Position numbers and translations under genes: made by a program
Notes under the pieces: model-generated
Database searches by the model: none
Told to the model about the DNA's origin: nothing
The model's input: only the letters and a program-made list of their open reading frames with translations
Shown here: positions 56,098-64,000 of the stretch, in pieces
Position numbering within the stretch: the first letter of the stretch is position 1
Layout of the letters: every line of letters begins with the position of its first letter
DNA from: Mesorhizobium loti
GTDB taxonomy: Bacteria; Pseudomonadota; Alphaproteobacteria; Rhizobiales; Rhizobiaceae
Assembly: GCF_003148495.1 (NCBI RefSeq)
Contig: NZ_QGGH01000010.1
Coordinates: 117,046 to 181,045, forward strand
DNA length: 64,000 nt
Direction: 5' to 3'

Positions 56098-56880
56098 GTT
56101 CAAGGTTGGGCGACGGGAGGCCAAGTGGAAGCGAGGAGGAAGCCTTGCTGGAATTTGACCGCCTGCCGCTTGTGCGAGGCAAGCGCCTACATCTGAGGCC
56201 AACCCACGACAATTCAACACTTCTGCCCCCACATCCCGGCAAATAGTAGTCGATCTATATACTAATAGCGCCCGCCAACAAGACAGTATGTCATATAATT
56301 AGATCTCTCTAATATTGAATGTAGCCAATCCAAGCGTAATACTTCTTGCACACAGTTTGGAAATTTCAAGCGGAAAGTTCATTATCCCGGTAAATCGTCC
56401 AATCATGCTTCCGTTCGTATTTTCATAAAATCGATGTCGATTCTGATTGCACGCTCGCCCCAGCAATGAGACACACCCTTGGTCGCGGGGCGGTCGGTCC
56501 CGCATCCCGCCTTGCGGCGGCGCTATGCGCGCCCGAAGGCGTCGCGACACCTGCCTTCCTGATCAACGATGGCATCCGCAGGCGAACGAACGGCCGCTTC
56601 TGGTATCGTCAGGTGTCTCCCGGAATGACCGCGATGAGGCGCATTGCTGCCATTCGGTAGAAAATAAATGCGGTCAGACGCGGCCGCGGCACCACCCCGA
56701 GTATCTCGCTATTCTCCCCAGTGCCGATGGCGACCGCGATCCCGTTTTCAGAACGATGGCGTCGATCACTTCTGTCTGGTCATCGATCAAATGGCGGGTC
56801 CGGGCGTTGACCTGCGGCGGATTCGAGTGGCGTTCGCCATCTGCCAATGGCACAGTCCGTCAGCAATCAGCGAGGCGAAA
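56098..56880. other. Intergenic region with AT-rich segment and gene debris
   Basis: This 783-bp stretch. The AT-rich part (about 56225-56450) probably holds the promoter of the leftward secretion operon. From 56450 to 56880 the GC content rises and short frames occur. One at about 56750-56800 reads NDGVDHFCLVID, like a strand of a glyoxalase/VOC protein, but no complete gene is present. Confidence 0.5.
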
Positions 56881-57837
56881 ATGACACGCGTAGTGATCAT
56901 TGGCGGCAGCGGGCATGTCGGCACGTACCTGGTGCCGCGGCTGGTTGAGGCCGGATATGAAGTGGTCAATGTCAGCCGCGGCCAGCGCGCGGCCTATACG
57001 CTGAATGCGGCGTGGAAATCGGTCGAGCCAGTGGTGACCGACCGCGACACGGAGGAGAAGGCTGGCACCTTCGGCGAGAAGGTCCGCGCGCTGAAGGCTG
57101 ATATCGTGGTGGACATGATTTCCTTCACCCTCGACAGCACCATGCAGATCGTGGGCGCGCTGCGAGGCGAGGTGCAGCACTTCCTCCATTGCGGCACCAT
57201 CTGGGTCTATGGGCACAACACCGCGATCCCCGCGACAGAGGACCAGCCGAAAAATCCGTTCGGCAGCTATGGCACGCAAAAGGCCGAGATTGAGACCTGG
57301 CTGCTCAACGAAGCCAGGCGAAACGGGTTTCCAGCCACGGTGTTTCGGCCCGGCCATATCGTGGGGCCCGGCTGGGAGCCGCTCAATCCGGCGGGGCACT
57401 TCGACGTCGGCGTGTTCGCCCAGATCGCCCGTGGCGAGCCGCTTGTGCTGCCCAATCTTGGCAACGAGACAGTACACCACGTGCATGCCGACGATGTAGC
57501 ACAGATGGTGATGCGAGCCATCGCGAACTGGAGCAACGCGGTGGGCGAGGCCTTCAACACCGTCTCGCCACAGGCGATCAATCTGCGAGGCTACGCCGAG
57601 GCCATGTACAACTGGTTCGGCCACGCCCCGCAGCTGAGTTATGAGCCGTTCGATACGTGGAAGGGCAAGCAGACCGAAGAAAACTGGCGCGCCACCTGGG
57701 AGCACATTGCACGCAGCCCGAGCCATTCAATCGCCAAAGCGCGGAACCTCCTGGGCTACGACCCGCGGTATTCGTCGCTCCAGGCAGTGTATGAGTCCGT
57801 CGAGTGGCTGGTGGCGAACGGGAAACTCAGCCGGTAG
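56881..57837 (+). CDS. NAD-dependent epimerase/dehydratase family protein
   Basis: This 318-aa extended-SDR protein has the N-terminal Rossmann motif VVIIGGSGHVGTYLV, a mid-region FGSYGTQKAEIETWLL in which the YxxxK catalytic pair is Tyr...Lys (YGTQK), and HVHADDVAQMVMRA near the substrate site. It resembles sugar-nucleotide or aldehyde-type NAD epimerases. The ATG at 56881 follows GAGGCG. The open frame upstream is rejected. It is followed by LysR debris, and its partner genes are not obvious. Confidence 0.87.
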   Translation: MTRVVIIGGSGHVGTYLVPRLVEAGYEVVNVSRGQRAAYTLNAAWKSVEPVVTDRDTEEKAGTFGEKVRALKADIVVDMISFTLDSTMQIVGALRGEVQHFLHCGTIWVYGHNTAIPATEDQPKNPFGSYGTQKAEIETWLLNEARRNGFPATVFRPGHIVGPGWEPLNPAGHFDVGVFAQIARGEPLVLPNLGNETVHHVHADDVAQMVMRAIANWSNAVGEAFNTVSPQAINLRGYAEAMYNWFGHAPQLSYEPFDTWKGKQTEENWRATWEHIARSPSHSIAKARNLLGYDPRYSSLQAVYESVEWLVANGKLSR

Positions 57838-58014
57838 GAGTACCCAGATACTTCTCAGCCTCGGCGCAGGTCGAAACCCCCATTGCGTCTATCAAATGAG
57901 AGTGCGGGTTTTTCTCGCCAAGCGTAACTCGAACTTTGGAGGGCTGATGGGAGGAACTGATGTATCTCAAGAAACTCATCACTTACGTTTCGCTATCCCT
58001 TTTGCGCCGACTAG

Positions 58015-58420
58015 CTCGGACGGCGCGGTTGGCCCAGGTCGATCGACGAGCTGCGCACCGACGATCTGCTCCTCATCCCCCGTGGCGATGGTCTCCCCCG
58101 GCGTTTGTCGCTTCGCGACAGGGACGGCGTGGAGGACCAGGTCGAGTCCACCGCTCGGCTCACCGCAAATGATCTCACGGCAACAGATCGCATGGTGCTT
58201 AACGAGGCTGGGATCGCGGTTACGGCGAGATATGTGGCTGCGCCTGAGATCGAGGCCGGCAATCTCGTTCGCGTTCTGCCAGGCTGGAGCGTTCCAGCCG
58301 TCGATGTCAGTCTGGTCATGCCTGCCGGTAAGGAACGTAGCCCGGCTGCAAGAGCCTTCGTTGAGTTTATGCGCCAACGGGTTGCCGGCAACCGCCGCTG
58401 GTTTGACGATGGGGCATGGC
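58015..58420 (+). pseudogene. C-terminal remnant of a LysR regulator
   Basis: One open frame encodes SIDELRTDDLLLIPRGDG followed by DRMVLNEAGIAVTARYVAAPEIEAGNLVRVLPGW and a C-terminus SPAARAFVEFMRQRV, typical of the effector domain of LysR proteins. The DNA-binding half is absent and an in-frame stop lies just upstream (58012-58014), so this is a fragment. It converges on the NAD(P)H-binding gene. A separate LysR N-terminal fragment lies at 59216. Confidence 0.75.
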
Positions 58421-58425
58421 GGGCC

Positions 58426-59094
58426 TCACCATGTAATCAGTGGCGAACGATGCCGCCAGGCGTCGCTATGCATCTGGTCGAGGACAAATTTCGCAACGTC
58501 CTCCCGCGAGATGGTCCCGCCATGGAAGTCGGACAGATCGGTTAGAGTGCGGACATTGGCGCGTCCCGCCTTTTTGTTCAAAACGGATGGCCGGATGATA
58601 GTCCAATCGAGGTCGGACTCACGGATGACGGCTTCCTGCCGGTTCTTGTCCGCATAGACGTTGCGCAGGAGCAGCGGAAAAATCACGTTATCGAACAGGA
58701 ACCCGCCATGGCCGGCGCTGTCGCCCGCGCCCATCCCGGTGATGGTGATCAGGCGCGAGATGTGTTCAGTCTTCATTGCCTTGACGAGCGCGCGGGTCGC
58801 GGTCGAGAGCAGTGTCACCTTGTTGAACGGGCTGGCCGGAGTGCCCAGGGCACTGATGACGGCATCCTGCCCGGTGACGGCCTGGCGTAGGGTCTTCTCG
58901 TCGCGGGCGTCGCCGACAACAAGCCGAACGCCCTTCATATCCGCCGCTTTTTCGGGAGATCGGACCAGTGCCGTCACCTCATATCCGCGTGCCAATGCCT
59001 GGCTGACGATGAGACGGCCAGTCGGCCCCGTCGCCCCCAAAACCAATATCTTGGTCTGCGCGGCGTGGGGATTGTCGTTTGTGGACTTGGTCAT
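58426..59094 (-). CDS. NAD(P)H-binding protein, NmrA-like atypical SDR
   Basis: This 222-aa protein has a Rossmann motif ILVLGATGPTGRLIVSQALARGYEVTALVRS near the N-terminus, GQDAVISALG, and ITGMGAGDSAGHGGFLFDN. This resembles the atypical-SDR group that includes NmrA-like and flavin-reductase-like proteins. The ATG at 59094 has GAGGAAC seven bases upstream. A longer frame is rejected. LysR remnants flank it on both sides, so its own regulator has probably been destroyed. Confidence 0.88.
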   Translation of the reverse strand: MTKSTNDNPHAAQTKILVLGATGPTGRLIVSQALARGYEVTALVRSPEKAADMKGVRLVVGDARDEKTLRQAVTGQDAVISALGTPASPFNKVTLLSTATRALVKAMKTEHISRLITITGMGAGDSAGHGGFLFDNVIFPLLLRNVYADKNRQEAVIRESDLDWTIIRPSVLNKKAGRANVRTLTDLSDFHGGTISREDVAKFVLDQMHSDAWRHRSPLITW

Positions 59095-59215
59095 GGCTTT
59101 GTTCCTCGTTGGGTGAGACGTTTGCAGTTGGGTAGGTTGTTGTCGTAAATATGAGTGGTTCACATATGATGCGATAGGCGCAGATATTGGACACACCGTC
59201 TCATTGGTGGAACAG

Positions 59216-59394
59216 ATGGATTTGCTGGCTCTCGCGGATTTCGTGCTCGGCCCGCCGCGGCGGCTTCGGCCGTGCAGCACGGGCCGCCACACGCCCCAAG
59301 GCGACTTTGTCGCGACGGGTGGCAGAACTTGAGGCTGGCCTGGGATTGCGACTTGTCGAGCGTGACGCGCGGGCACTCAAACTGACCGAGGAAA
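59216..59394 (+). pseudogene. N-terminal remnant of a LysR regulator, frameshifted
   Basis: The start MDLLALADFVL in one frame continues after a +1 shift as ARRGGFGRAARAATRPKATLSRRVAELEAGLGLRLVERDARALKLTEE, a classic LysR helix-turn-helix. The gene breaks off at 59394, where homology to the recombinase copy begins. It was probably the divergent regulator of the gene at 58426-59094. Frameshift and truncation imply loss of function. Confidence 0.75.
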
Positions 59395-59499
59395 GGCCCA
59401 GATCTGCTTCTGCGTGAGCGGGCGGTTCGTCCCTACCTTCCTGCCAACGTTCCAGGCTGCGCGCTCGCGGCTAGCATCATCGAAATGAGAATGACCCAT
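59395..59499 (-). pseudogene. Truncated copy of the small tyrosine recombinase
   Basis: The first 35 codons (MGHSHFDDASRERAAWN...QKQIWA) match residues 1-35 of the recombinase at 46876-47508 with few changes, and homology continues about 30 bp upstream through the leader to 59530. The rest of the gene is missing, replaced by the LysR fragment. Orientation is the same as that of the intact copy 12 kb away. Confidence 0.85.
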
Positions 59500-59761
59500 G
59501 TGAGTTCTCCTTGGTCTTAATTGGCCAGAGAAAAAAATGGATCGCCGTCATTGCAGCTAGAGCCGTTACCGGACCGTCCGGGATCCAAAGGAGCTGCAAG
59601 CCGCAGTTCGGCCGTGACCCCGCCATGCGCCCTGTTTTCTTGGTCTACGCCGTAGCCGATCTTCGAAGGGGTTCCTCTCTCCTCGACTATTGTCTACGCG
59701 TCTCGCCGGGTCACACGCTGAGCGATATGACGACGCGCTTACGCCCTCTCTCCCCAAGTTC

Positions 59762-60679
59762 TTACGGACGAACGCGGATGACGGTCTTCCCCGTGTGTCG
59801 CTCGCTCGCGTTGAAGGTTGCAACGGCCTCGTTGAGGGCCGAAACTTTGCCGATGTTCGTCCGCAGTCGCCCGTCCCGCACCCGCTGGACGATCTCACTC
59901 AGTTGGGCGCGATCGGACTCGACAACGAAGTCAACCGCCAGGCCGTCTGCGGGCCGCGCCTCGGCCGGGCCGACGACAGTCACCAGCGTTCCTCCGGCCC
60001 GGATCAGAGCTGCGGACCGCTTCTGGATGTCTCCGCCGATGACATCGAACACCAGATCGACTCCACCGACGTCTTCCAGCGCGTCGTTCTCGAGGTCGAT
60101 GAATTCATTTGCGCCGAAGTCGAGTGCCTTCTGTCGGTCGGCCGCGCGTCCGGTGCCGATGACATAAGCACCAGCCTCACGGGCGAGTTGCGTCACCATC
60201 GAACCGACCGCGCCGGCTGCGCCATGTGCAAGGACGCTCTGCCCCGCCTGAAGACGGCCGTGCTGAAAGAGTCCCTGCCACGCGGTCAGACCCGAGATTG
60301 GCAAGCTCGCGCCCACCATGAAATCGACGTCGCCTGGCAGCGGCGCGAGGTTGCGTGCTTCCATGGCAATATACTCCGCCAGTGTGCCGTCGCGATACCA
60401 ATCCGCGAGACCGAACACCCGCTGTCCCACTGAAAGACCCGTGGTGCCGTACCCCAGGGCAACGACCACTCCGGCCAGTTCGTGTCCAGGGATCGATGGC
60501 GTACGCGCCTGGTCGCGGCGGTCGGTCCAGGTCGAAGGCCACTCCAACTCGGTCGGGACGAAGCCCGAGGCATGAACCTGAACGACGACGTCGTTTATCG
60601 CTGCCTGTGGCTTGGGCCGCTCCACCAGTGTCATGCCGGCCGTTCCCGCAGACTGGTTCGTCACAATGATCGCTTTCAT
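59762..60679 (-). CDS. NADP-dependent oxidoreductase, quinone reductase type (MDR family)
   Basis: This 305-aa protein has VVVQVHASGFVPTELEWPSTW, the GroES-fold GHELAGVVVALGYGTTGLSVGQRVFGL, and a Rossmann motif LAHGAAGAVGSMVTQLAREAGAYVIGTG. The zinc-binding residues of true alcohol dehydrogenases are not evident, which fits the zinc-free quinone oxidoreductase group. The gene is monocistronic in appearance, 83 bp from any neighbour on its upstream side. Its substrate is unknown. Confidence 0.88.
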   Translation of the reverse strand: MKAIIVTNQSAGTAGMTLVERPKPQAAINDVVVQVHASGFVPTELEWPSTWTDRRDQARTPSIPGHELAGVVVALGYGTTGLSVGQRVFGLADWYRDGTLAEYIAMEARNLAPLPGDVDFMVGASLPISGLTAWQGLFQHGRLQAGQSVLAHGAAGAVGSMVTQLAREAGAYVIGTGRAADRQKALDFGANEFIDLENDALEDVGGVDLVFDVIGGDIQKRSAALIRAGGTLVTVVGPAEARPADGLAVDFVVESDRAQLSEIVQRVRDGRLRTNIGKVSALNEAVATFNASERHTGKTVIRVRP

Positions 60680-60908
60680 GGGTGTCGTCTCCTCAGATAT
60701 TTGTTGGTTCAGGGTTGCACGCGCGGAAGGGGCTTTTCGATCATACGCGACCAGTTATTGACTCGACACTTTCCGCGACGACCTTGATGTCAATTTGCTC
60801 GTGTGCCGCAGCGACACGGATCGCCATTGGGGAGCGAACTTGCGTGGTTCAAGCACCAGCGGCGACCGAGGGTTAACTCGGCCGCTGCCGCATGATGTTA
60901 GCAGGCCT

Positions 60909-61295
60909 CTAAGGGTGCGCCGTCTTCAGTGCGCGCTCCCCGCTTTCGGGCGCGTTGAGCACAAAGGTGACGAGGAGAACGGCAGCACCGTTCGCCCAGT
61001 AGTACCAGGCGTCCAGTCCCTGCAGGCCGAGCACGAAGGGCACGGCGACGAAAGTAATGCCGACGAGGCGGTCAACCGCGACATGCAGCCCAAATGGCAG
61101 CACTCGGACTACACCAGTCCTGTGATTGGTGAACAGGGTCAGAATGAGGGCGGCGACGCCAGTTGCGACCGACACCCAAAGCGCCAGCGGATTGGCATGG
61201 CCGAGCCCGAGCAGGAACGGCGTTGCCATCAGGCTCAGCGCGACGGGATAGTCGAGGAAGGCGTGAACGGTCTTTGTGACGAAGCGAATATTCAT
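60909..61295 (-). CDS. Four-helix membrane protein with two internal repeats (SPW-like)
   Basis: This 128-aa protein has four hydrophobic segments arranged as two homologous halves: HAFLDYPVALSLMATPFLLGLGHANPLALWVSVATGVAALILTLF and HVAVDRLVGITFVAVPFVLGLQGLDAWYYWANGAAVLLVTFVL. The layout resembles SPW-repeat membrane proteins. The ATG at 61295 is chosen because it begins the first repeat, whereas the open frame is much longer. It is divergent from the AraC regulator, sharing a palindrome. Confidence 0.8.
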   Translation of the reverse strand: MNIRFVTKTVHAFLDYPVALSLMATPFLLGLGHANPLALWVSVATGVAALILTLFTNHRTGVVRVLPFGLHVAVDRLVGITFVAVPFVLGLQGLDAWYYWANGAAVLLVTFVLNAPESGERALKTAHP

Positions 61296-61334
61296 GAGAC
61301 TCTCCGGTTGATCGAGGACTGGGGACTTGCACAC

Positions 61335-61356
61335 ACCCATATGGAAGACTATGGGT
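61335..61356. promoter_or_regulatory. Candidate operator between the membrane-protein gene and AraC
   Basis: ACCCATA-N8-TATGGGT forms a perfect 7-bp inverted repeat in the 96-bp space between the divergent genes, 35 bp before the AraC start. It may be the AraC-family regulator's site (inference). Confidence 0.4.
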
Positions 61357-61391
61357 GACGCTTGGTGCCAATAACTTTGCTGATCGTCCCG

Positions 61392-62213
61392 ATGGACCCC
61401 TTCGCTGCCCTGTTCGCCCACGTAACGCCGACGGCCCGGACGTTCTTCACCGGGAGCCTGTGCCAGACCTTGCAGTTCACTGGTGTGGGCCATTTGCACC
61501 TGTTCAAGGCAGGCGCGCTCACGGTCACCCAGGACGGACAAGCTGACCTCGAACTCGTTGAGCCGACCCTGCTGTTTTTGCCGCGCGGGCGGACCCACAG
61601 TTTCGCAGTTGATCCTGGGCGCGGAGCCGACCTCGTATGCGCGACCGTCGAACTCGGGGGTGCGGAGGGCAACCCGATTGGCCAGGGCCTGCCTGAATGT
61701 GTGGTCCTGCCGCTCGCTGCTCATCCGGCGCTGGGCCCGGTTTGTGATCTGCTGATCGGCGAAGCTTTCTCTGAAGCTGGTGGCCGCCAGGCGGCGCTCG
61801 ACCGGCTGTTCGACTATCTCCTGATCCTCATCGTGCGTCACGTCGTTCAGAGCGGGATCATTTCGACCGGCGTGCTCGCCGGGCTCGCCGACCCACGCCT
61901 GGCCAAGGCGCTGACCGCGATGCACGAGGCGCCGAAGAAGCCTTGGAAGCTTGAGGATCTGGCCGACGTTGCGGGCATGTCACGCACGAGGTTCGCCGAT
62001 CATTTTCGGACGCTGGTCGGCCTGACGCCCATTGAGTACCTGACGGTCTGGCGCATGACGATCGCGCGCCAGCTTCTCGGCAAGGGTAAACCGGTCAAGA
62101 GTGTCGCGGCGCAGGTCGGCTACGACAGCGCGGCCGCCTTCTCGCGTGTGTTCAGTCGGGTGACCGGGCGGCCGCCGCGCGAGTTCGATGCACTCCGGGA
62201 TGGATCTCGCTAA
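61392..62213 (+). CDS. AraC family transcriptional regulator
   Basis: This 273-aa protein has an N-terminal cupin-like sensor domain (about 1-120, FTGVGHLHLFKAGALTV... LLFLPRGRTHSFAVDPG) and a C-terminal AraC DNA-binding domain: KPWKLEDLADVAGMSRTRFADHFRTLVGLTPIEYLTVWRM and GKPVKSVAAQVGYDSAAAFSRVFSRVTGRPPREF. The ATG at 61392 is chosen because the cupin begins there, and the longer TTG frame is less likely. It converges on the SDR gene at 62257. Confidence 0.9.
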   Translation: MDPFAALFAHVTPTARTFFTGSLCQTLQFTGVGHLHLFKAGALTVTQDGQADLELVEPTLLFLPRGRTHSFAVDPGRGADLVCATVELGGAEGNPIGQGLPECVVLPLAAHPALGPVCDLLIGEAFSEAGGRQAALDRLFDYLLILIVRHVVQSGIISTGVLAGLADPRLAKALTAMHEAPKKPWKLEDLADVAGMSRTRFADHFRTLVGLTPIEYLTVWRMTIARQLLGKGKPVKSVAAQVGYDSAAAFSRVFSRVTGRPPREFDALRDGSR

Positions 62214-62256
62214 TCGATGAAGTCGGCACTAAGCGTCCGTACAATCAACGGCATGC

Positions 62257-63069
62257 TTAAGCGACGAAGCGGACCACGCCGCCTTCCACGCGCAGCGCCG
62301 CACCAGTCGTTGCGGAGGCCTGCTCCGAGCAGGCATAGACGATCATGTTGGCGACCTCGTCGGTCGTCGCGAAGCGCTGGATGAGCGTAGTGGGGCGCAT
62401 CGCCTTCAGGAAGCCCTGCTCGGCTTCCTCCTGCGTGACTCCGTTCGCCTCGGCCTGCTTCGCCATGAAGTCGCCCAGGATTTCGGACCGGGTCGGCCCC
62501 GGCAGGACGGCGTTGACAGTGACGCCCGTGCCCGCTACCGCCTCGGCAAGCCCACGCGAGACCGCCAGCTGCGCGGTCTTTGTCATGCCGTAGTCGAGCA
62601 TCTCCTTGGGGATGTTGACTGCGGATTCGCTACTGACGAACACGACACGGCCCCAGCCTTTCCTCACCATGCGCGGCAGGTAATGGCGCGCCATGCGCAC
62701 GCCGCTCATCACGTTCAGCTGGAACAGCCCCAGCCAGTCCTCATCGGGGATTTTCGCGATGTCCTCGATGCCGTTGTAGTCGCGGATGTACGCCGTCCCC
62801 ACGTTGTTAACGAGGACGTCGGCGTCGGGCGCCTGCGCAAAGACGGTCTCGGCGCCCGCCGCCGTCGACAGATCGGCGGCGATGCCGGAAATGTCGCTGT
62901 CCGGAAAGGCTTGTCGCATCTGCCGCACCGCTTCATCGACGCGGACGCGTCCACGGCCGTTGATGACGACCGAGGCGCCGGCACGCGCCAGTCCTTCCGC
63001 AGTGGCGCGGCCGATGCCCGCCGTTGAGCCCGTAACGATCGCCTTGCGGCCCTTGAGTTCGATATTCAT
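62257..63069 (-). CDS. SDR-family oxidoreductase
   Basis: This 270-aa classical SDR has TGSTAGIGRATAEGL, the LVNNVGTAYIRDYN segment, the catalytic Ser and YGMTK (Tyr-xxx-Lys) in SSESAVNIPKEMLDYGMTK, and C-terminal TTGAALRVEGG. The ATG at 63069 follows GGAG at 9 bases. Upstream in-frame ATGs (63078, 63090) are less favoured. It is 55 bp from the SRPBCC gene on the same strand and may be co-transcribed. Confidence 0.9.
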   Translation of the reverse strand: MNIELKGRKAIVTGSTAGIGRATAEGLARAGASVVINGRGRVRVDEAVRQMRQAFPDSDISGIAADLSTAAGAETVFAQAPDADVLVNNVGTAYIRDYNGIEDIAKIPDEDWLGLFQLNVMSGVRMARHYLPRMVRKGWGRVVFVSSESAVNIPKEMLDYGMTKTAQLAVSRGLAEAVAGTGVTVNAVLPGPTRSEILGDFMAKQAEANGVTQEEAEQGFLKAMRPTTLIQRFATTDEVANMIVYACSEQASATTGAALRVEGGVVRFVA

Positions 63070-63124
63070 GTGATTCATCTCCGATTGCATTTGGGCCGCT
63101 AGCCCTGGCGTCAGAACAGGCGTG

Positions 63125-63631
63125 TTACCCTGCCATCTGCGCGACTTCCGCCTCCGCAGCGACAGCGAGGCTTTCGACCCATAACTGGTGATAGCGGTAG
63201 AGCGCGCCGGGATGCTTGCACCCGAGCTCCTCAAGGAACCAGGGACCCTGCTGCGTCTCCTCGGTCAGCACATGACAGCCGTCGGCCGTGGGCGTAATCA
63301 CCCAGCCGTGGCAGGCGCTAGAACCTGTCTCGTCACCATCGACGGTCGTCGCCCAGGCGAGCCTGCGGTCAGGCACGCATTCCGTCACGACAAGGCTCAT
63401 CGGAAAGCCGACCGTCACCCGGCTGTATGGCGTCCCGAGCGCCAGTTCTCGCCCGCCGCTCAGGATTTTGACCTGATCTTCGGCAGGAAAATAACGGGAC
63501 CAGTTCTCGGCATCGACGAGCAGCTTCCAGACCACTTCGGGCGGAGCTTTCACGTCGATGTCATTGAGCGCGTAGATGGCCGAGATTTTCGGGTCGTGCC
63601 GCTCGGGCCAGATTACACGTACATTGTTCAC
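63125..63631 (-). CDS. SRPBCC (START/Bet v1-like) domain protein
   Basis: This 168-aa protein has LNDIDVKAPPEVVWKLLVDAENWSRYFPAEDQVKILSGG near the N-terminus and strands LALGTPYSRVTVGFPMSLVVTECVPDRRLAWATTV, typical of the polyketide-cyclase/AHSA1-like SRPBCC fold that binds hydrophobic ligands. The start is GTG overlapping the stop of the upstream remnant (GTGA). The C-terminal tail is Ala/Glu-rich. Role unknown. Confidence 0.82.
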   Translation of the reverse strand: MNNVRVIWPERHDPKISAIYALNDIDVKAPPEVVWKLLVDAENWSRYFPAEDQVKILSGGRELALGTPYSRVTVGFPMSLVVTECVPDRRLAWATTVDGDETGSSACHGWVITPTADGCHVLTEETQQGPWFLEELGCKHPGALYRYHQLWVESLAVAAEAEVAQMAG

Positions 63632-63804
63632 GACGCCTTCTTGAACAGATCCTGGAAGATGAGAGGCGCCCAGCTCTTGTCCCGCGCCTGCATGAGCGAT
63701 CCTCCCTCCGCCAGTCTCCCCAGCCAGACCGGCGCGAATCCCAGTTGTTCGACCAGGGCGCGGACGGGGGTGGCTGCCGCGTCATCGTCGCTAGCGTAGC
63801 TCAT
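63628..63804 (-). pseudogene. Internally deleted NADP/F420-type oxidoreductase remnant
   Basis: This 58-codon frame starts with MSYA after a strong AAGGAG site, then jumps directly to the C-terminal end typical of F420-type NADP oxidoreductases: DDDAAATPVRALVEQLGF, the VWLGRLAEGGSL segment, and IFQDLFKK. The full family proteins are about 200 aa and begin with MSYAII before the Rossmann fold. About 140 internal residues seem lost while the frame is kept. The product lacks any cofactor site and is unlikely to be active. Confidence 0.65.
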
Positions 63805-63879
63805 ATGTTTTCTCCTTGGGTTGTCACGCCCTGCGTGGCTGCGAACGATCAGATGGAGCGCCCGGCCGGGCGTAGTGCG

Positions 63880-64000
63880 TCAGAGTTGCGCTAGGCCGCC
63901 GTCGGCGGCGACTTCGCTGGCGGTCATGAAGCTGCTGTCCGACGACGCGAGAAAGGCAGCCACCGCCGCGATCTCCGCGGGATCGGCCATGCGCTGGAGC
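63880..64000 (-). CDS. SDR-family oxidoreductase, C-terminal part, 5' end outside window
   Basis: The frame leaves the right edge. The visible 39 residues read LQRMADPAEIAAVAAFLASSDSSFMTASEVAADGGLAQL, the standard C-terminus of classical SDRs, with the cofactor-side region FLASSDSSFMTASEV and a GG before the end. The rest of the gene is outside the window. It is on the same strand as the adjacent remnant and SDR genes. Confidence 0.85.
   Translation of the reverse strand, partial: LQRMADPAEIAAVAAFLASSDSSFMTASEVAADGGLAQL

Noticed and set aside
56466..56660. 64-codon frame upstream of the epimerase gene
   Set aside because: It has no ribosome site or known features and lies in debris between the secretion operon promoter and the next gene.
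57641..58657. 338-codon frame spanning the epimerase end and LysR remnant
   Set aside because: The frame runs through two other coding signals in different frames. The LysR signal is in another frame.
60861..60890. Imperfect GC hairpin downstream of the SPW-like gene
   Set aside because: The stem is bulged and no T-run follows, so I did not call it a terminator.

Overview
The window looks like chromosomal DNA of a Mesorhizobium-like member of the Rhizobiales. This is inferred from the high GC content, the large complement of ABC-transport and amine/amino-acid catabolic genes, a divergent tad/cpa pilus locus with a CtrA-type box, and a two-hairpin repeat of the kind seen in those genomes. No sequence search was run. 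No rRNA, complete tRNA, CRISPR array or complete insertion sequence was seen.

Region 1 (1-15.1 kb) is a nitrogen-compound catabolic locus. A rightward partial aminotransferase and an oxidoreductase converge on a leftward operon. That operon contains a FAD amine oxidase, a branched-chain-type ABC transporter with a LivM-LivG fusion, a PaiB-like protein and an ornithine-cyclodeaminase homologue. A rightward operon of RpiR regulator, isochorismatase-like hydrolase, glutamine-synthetase-like ligase, N-formylglutamate-amidohydrolase-like enzyme and aminotransferase diverges from it. A perfect palindrome lies between the two operons. The set resembles a gamma-glutamylation route for an amine or amino acid.

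Region 2 (15.1-22.2 kb) holds leftward genes: a CurA-like reductase, an LLM flavin monooxygenase, a 2-oxoglutarate/Fe(II) dioxygenase, a histidine-rich membrane protein of unknown role, an acyltransferase and an ICMT-like methyltransferase.

Region 3 (22.4-35.9 kb) is the tad/cpa locus for Flp pili. Leftward genes encode the motor ATPase, platform proteins, TadD and prepilin peptidase. Rightward genes encode two near-identical pilins, CpaB, CpaC, a small lipoprotein, TadG/TadE-like pseudopilins and CpaE/TadZ. An L,D-transpeptidase and a membrane coiled-coil protein follow in the same gene chain.

Region 4 (36-43.3 kb) holds a PfkB kinase with a GatZ-like protein (probably tagatose metabolism) and a DAO-family oxidoreductase. 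It also holds an arginine catabolic module of arginase, ornithine cyclodeaminase and an Lrp-type regulator. That module is bracketed by a 29-bp direct repeat and abuts a decayed integrase.

Region 5 (43.3-64 kb) is accessory DNA. It contains iteron-like repeats, LysR and SDR genes, and an intact small tyrosine recombinase. A type I secretion operon follows, with an exported protein, a 1392-aa RTX protein, an ABC exporter and a membrane-fusion protein. Beyond it is a mosaic of oxidoreductases and gene remnants: two LysR fragments, a 35-codon piece of the same recombinase, and an internally deleted NADP oxidoreductase. The two recombinase copies lie in the same orientation on either side of a roughly 12-kb block, which suggests recombination-driven assembly.
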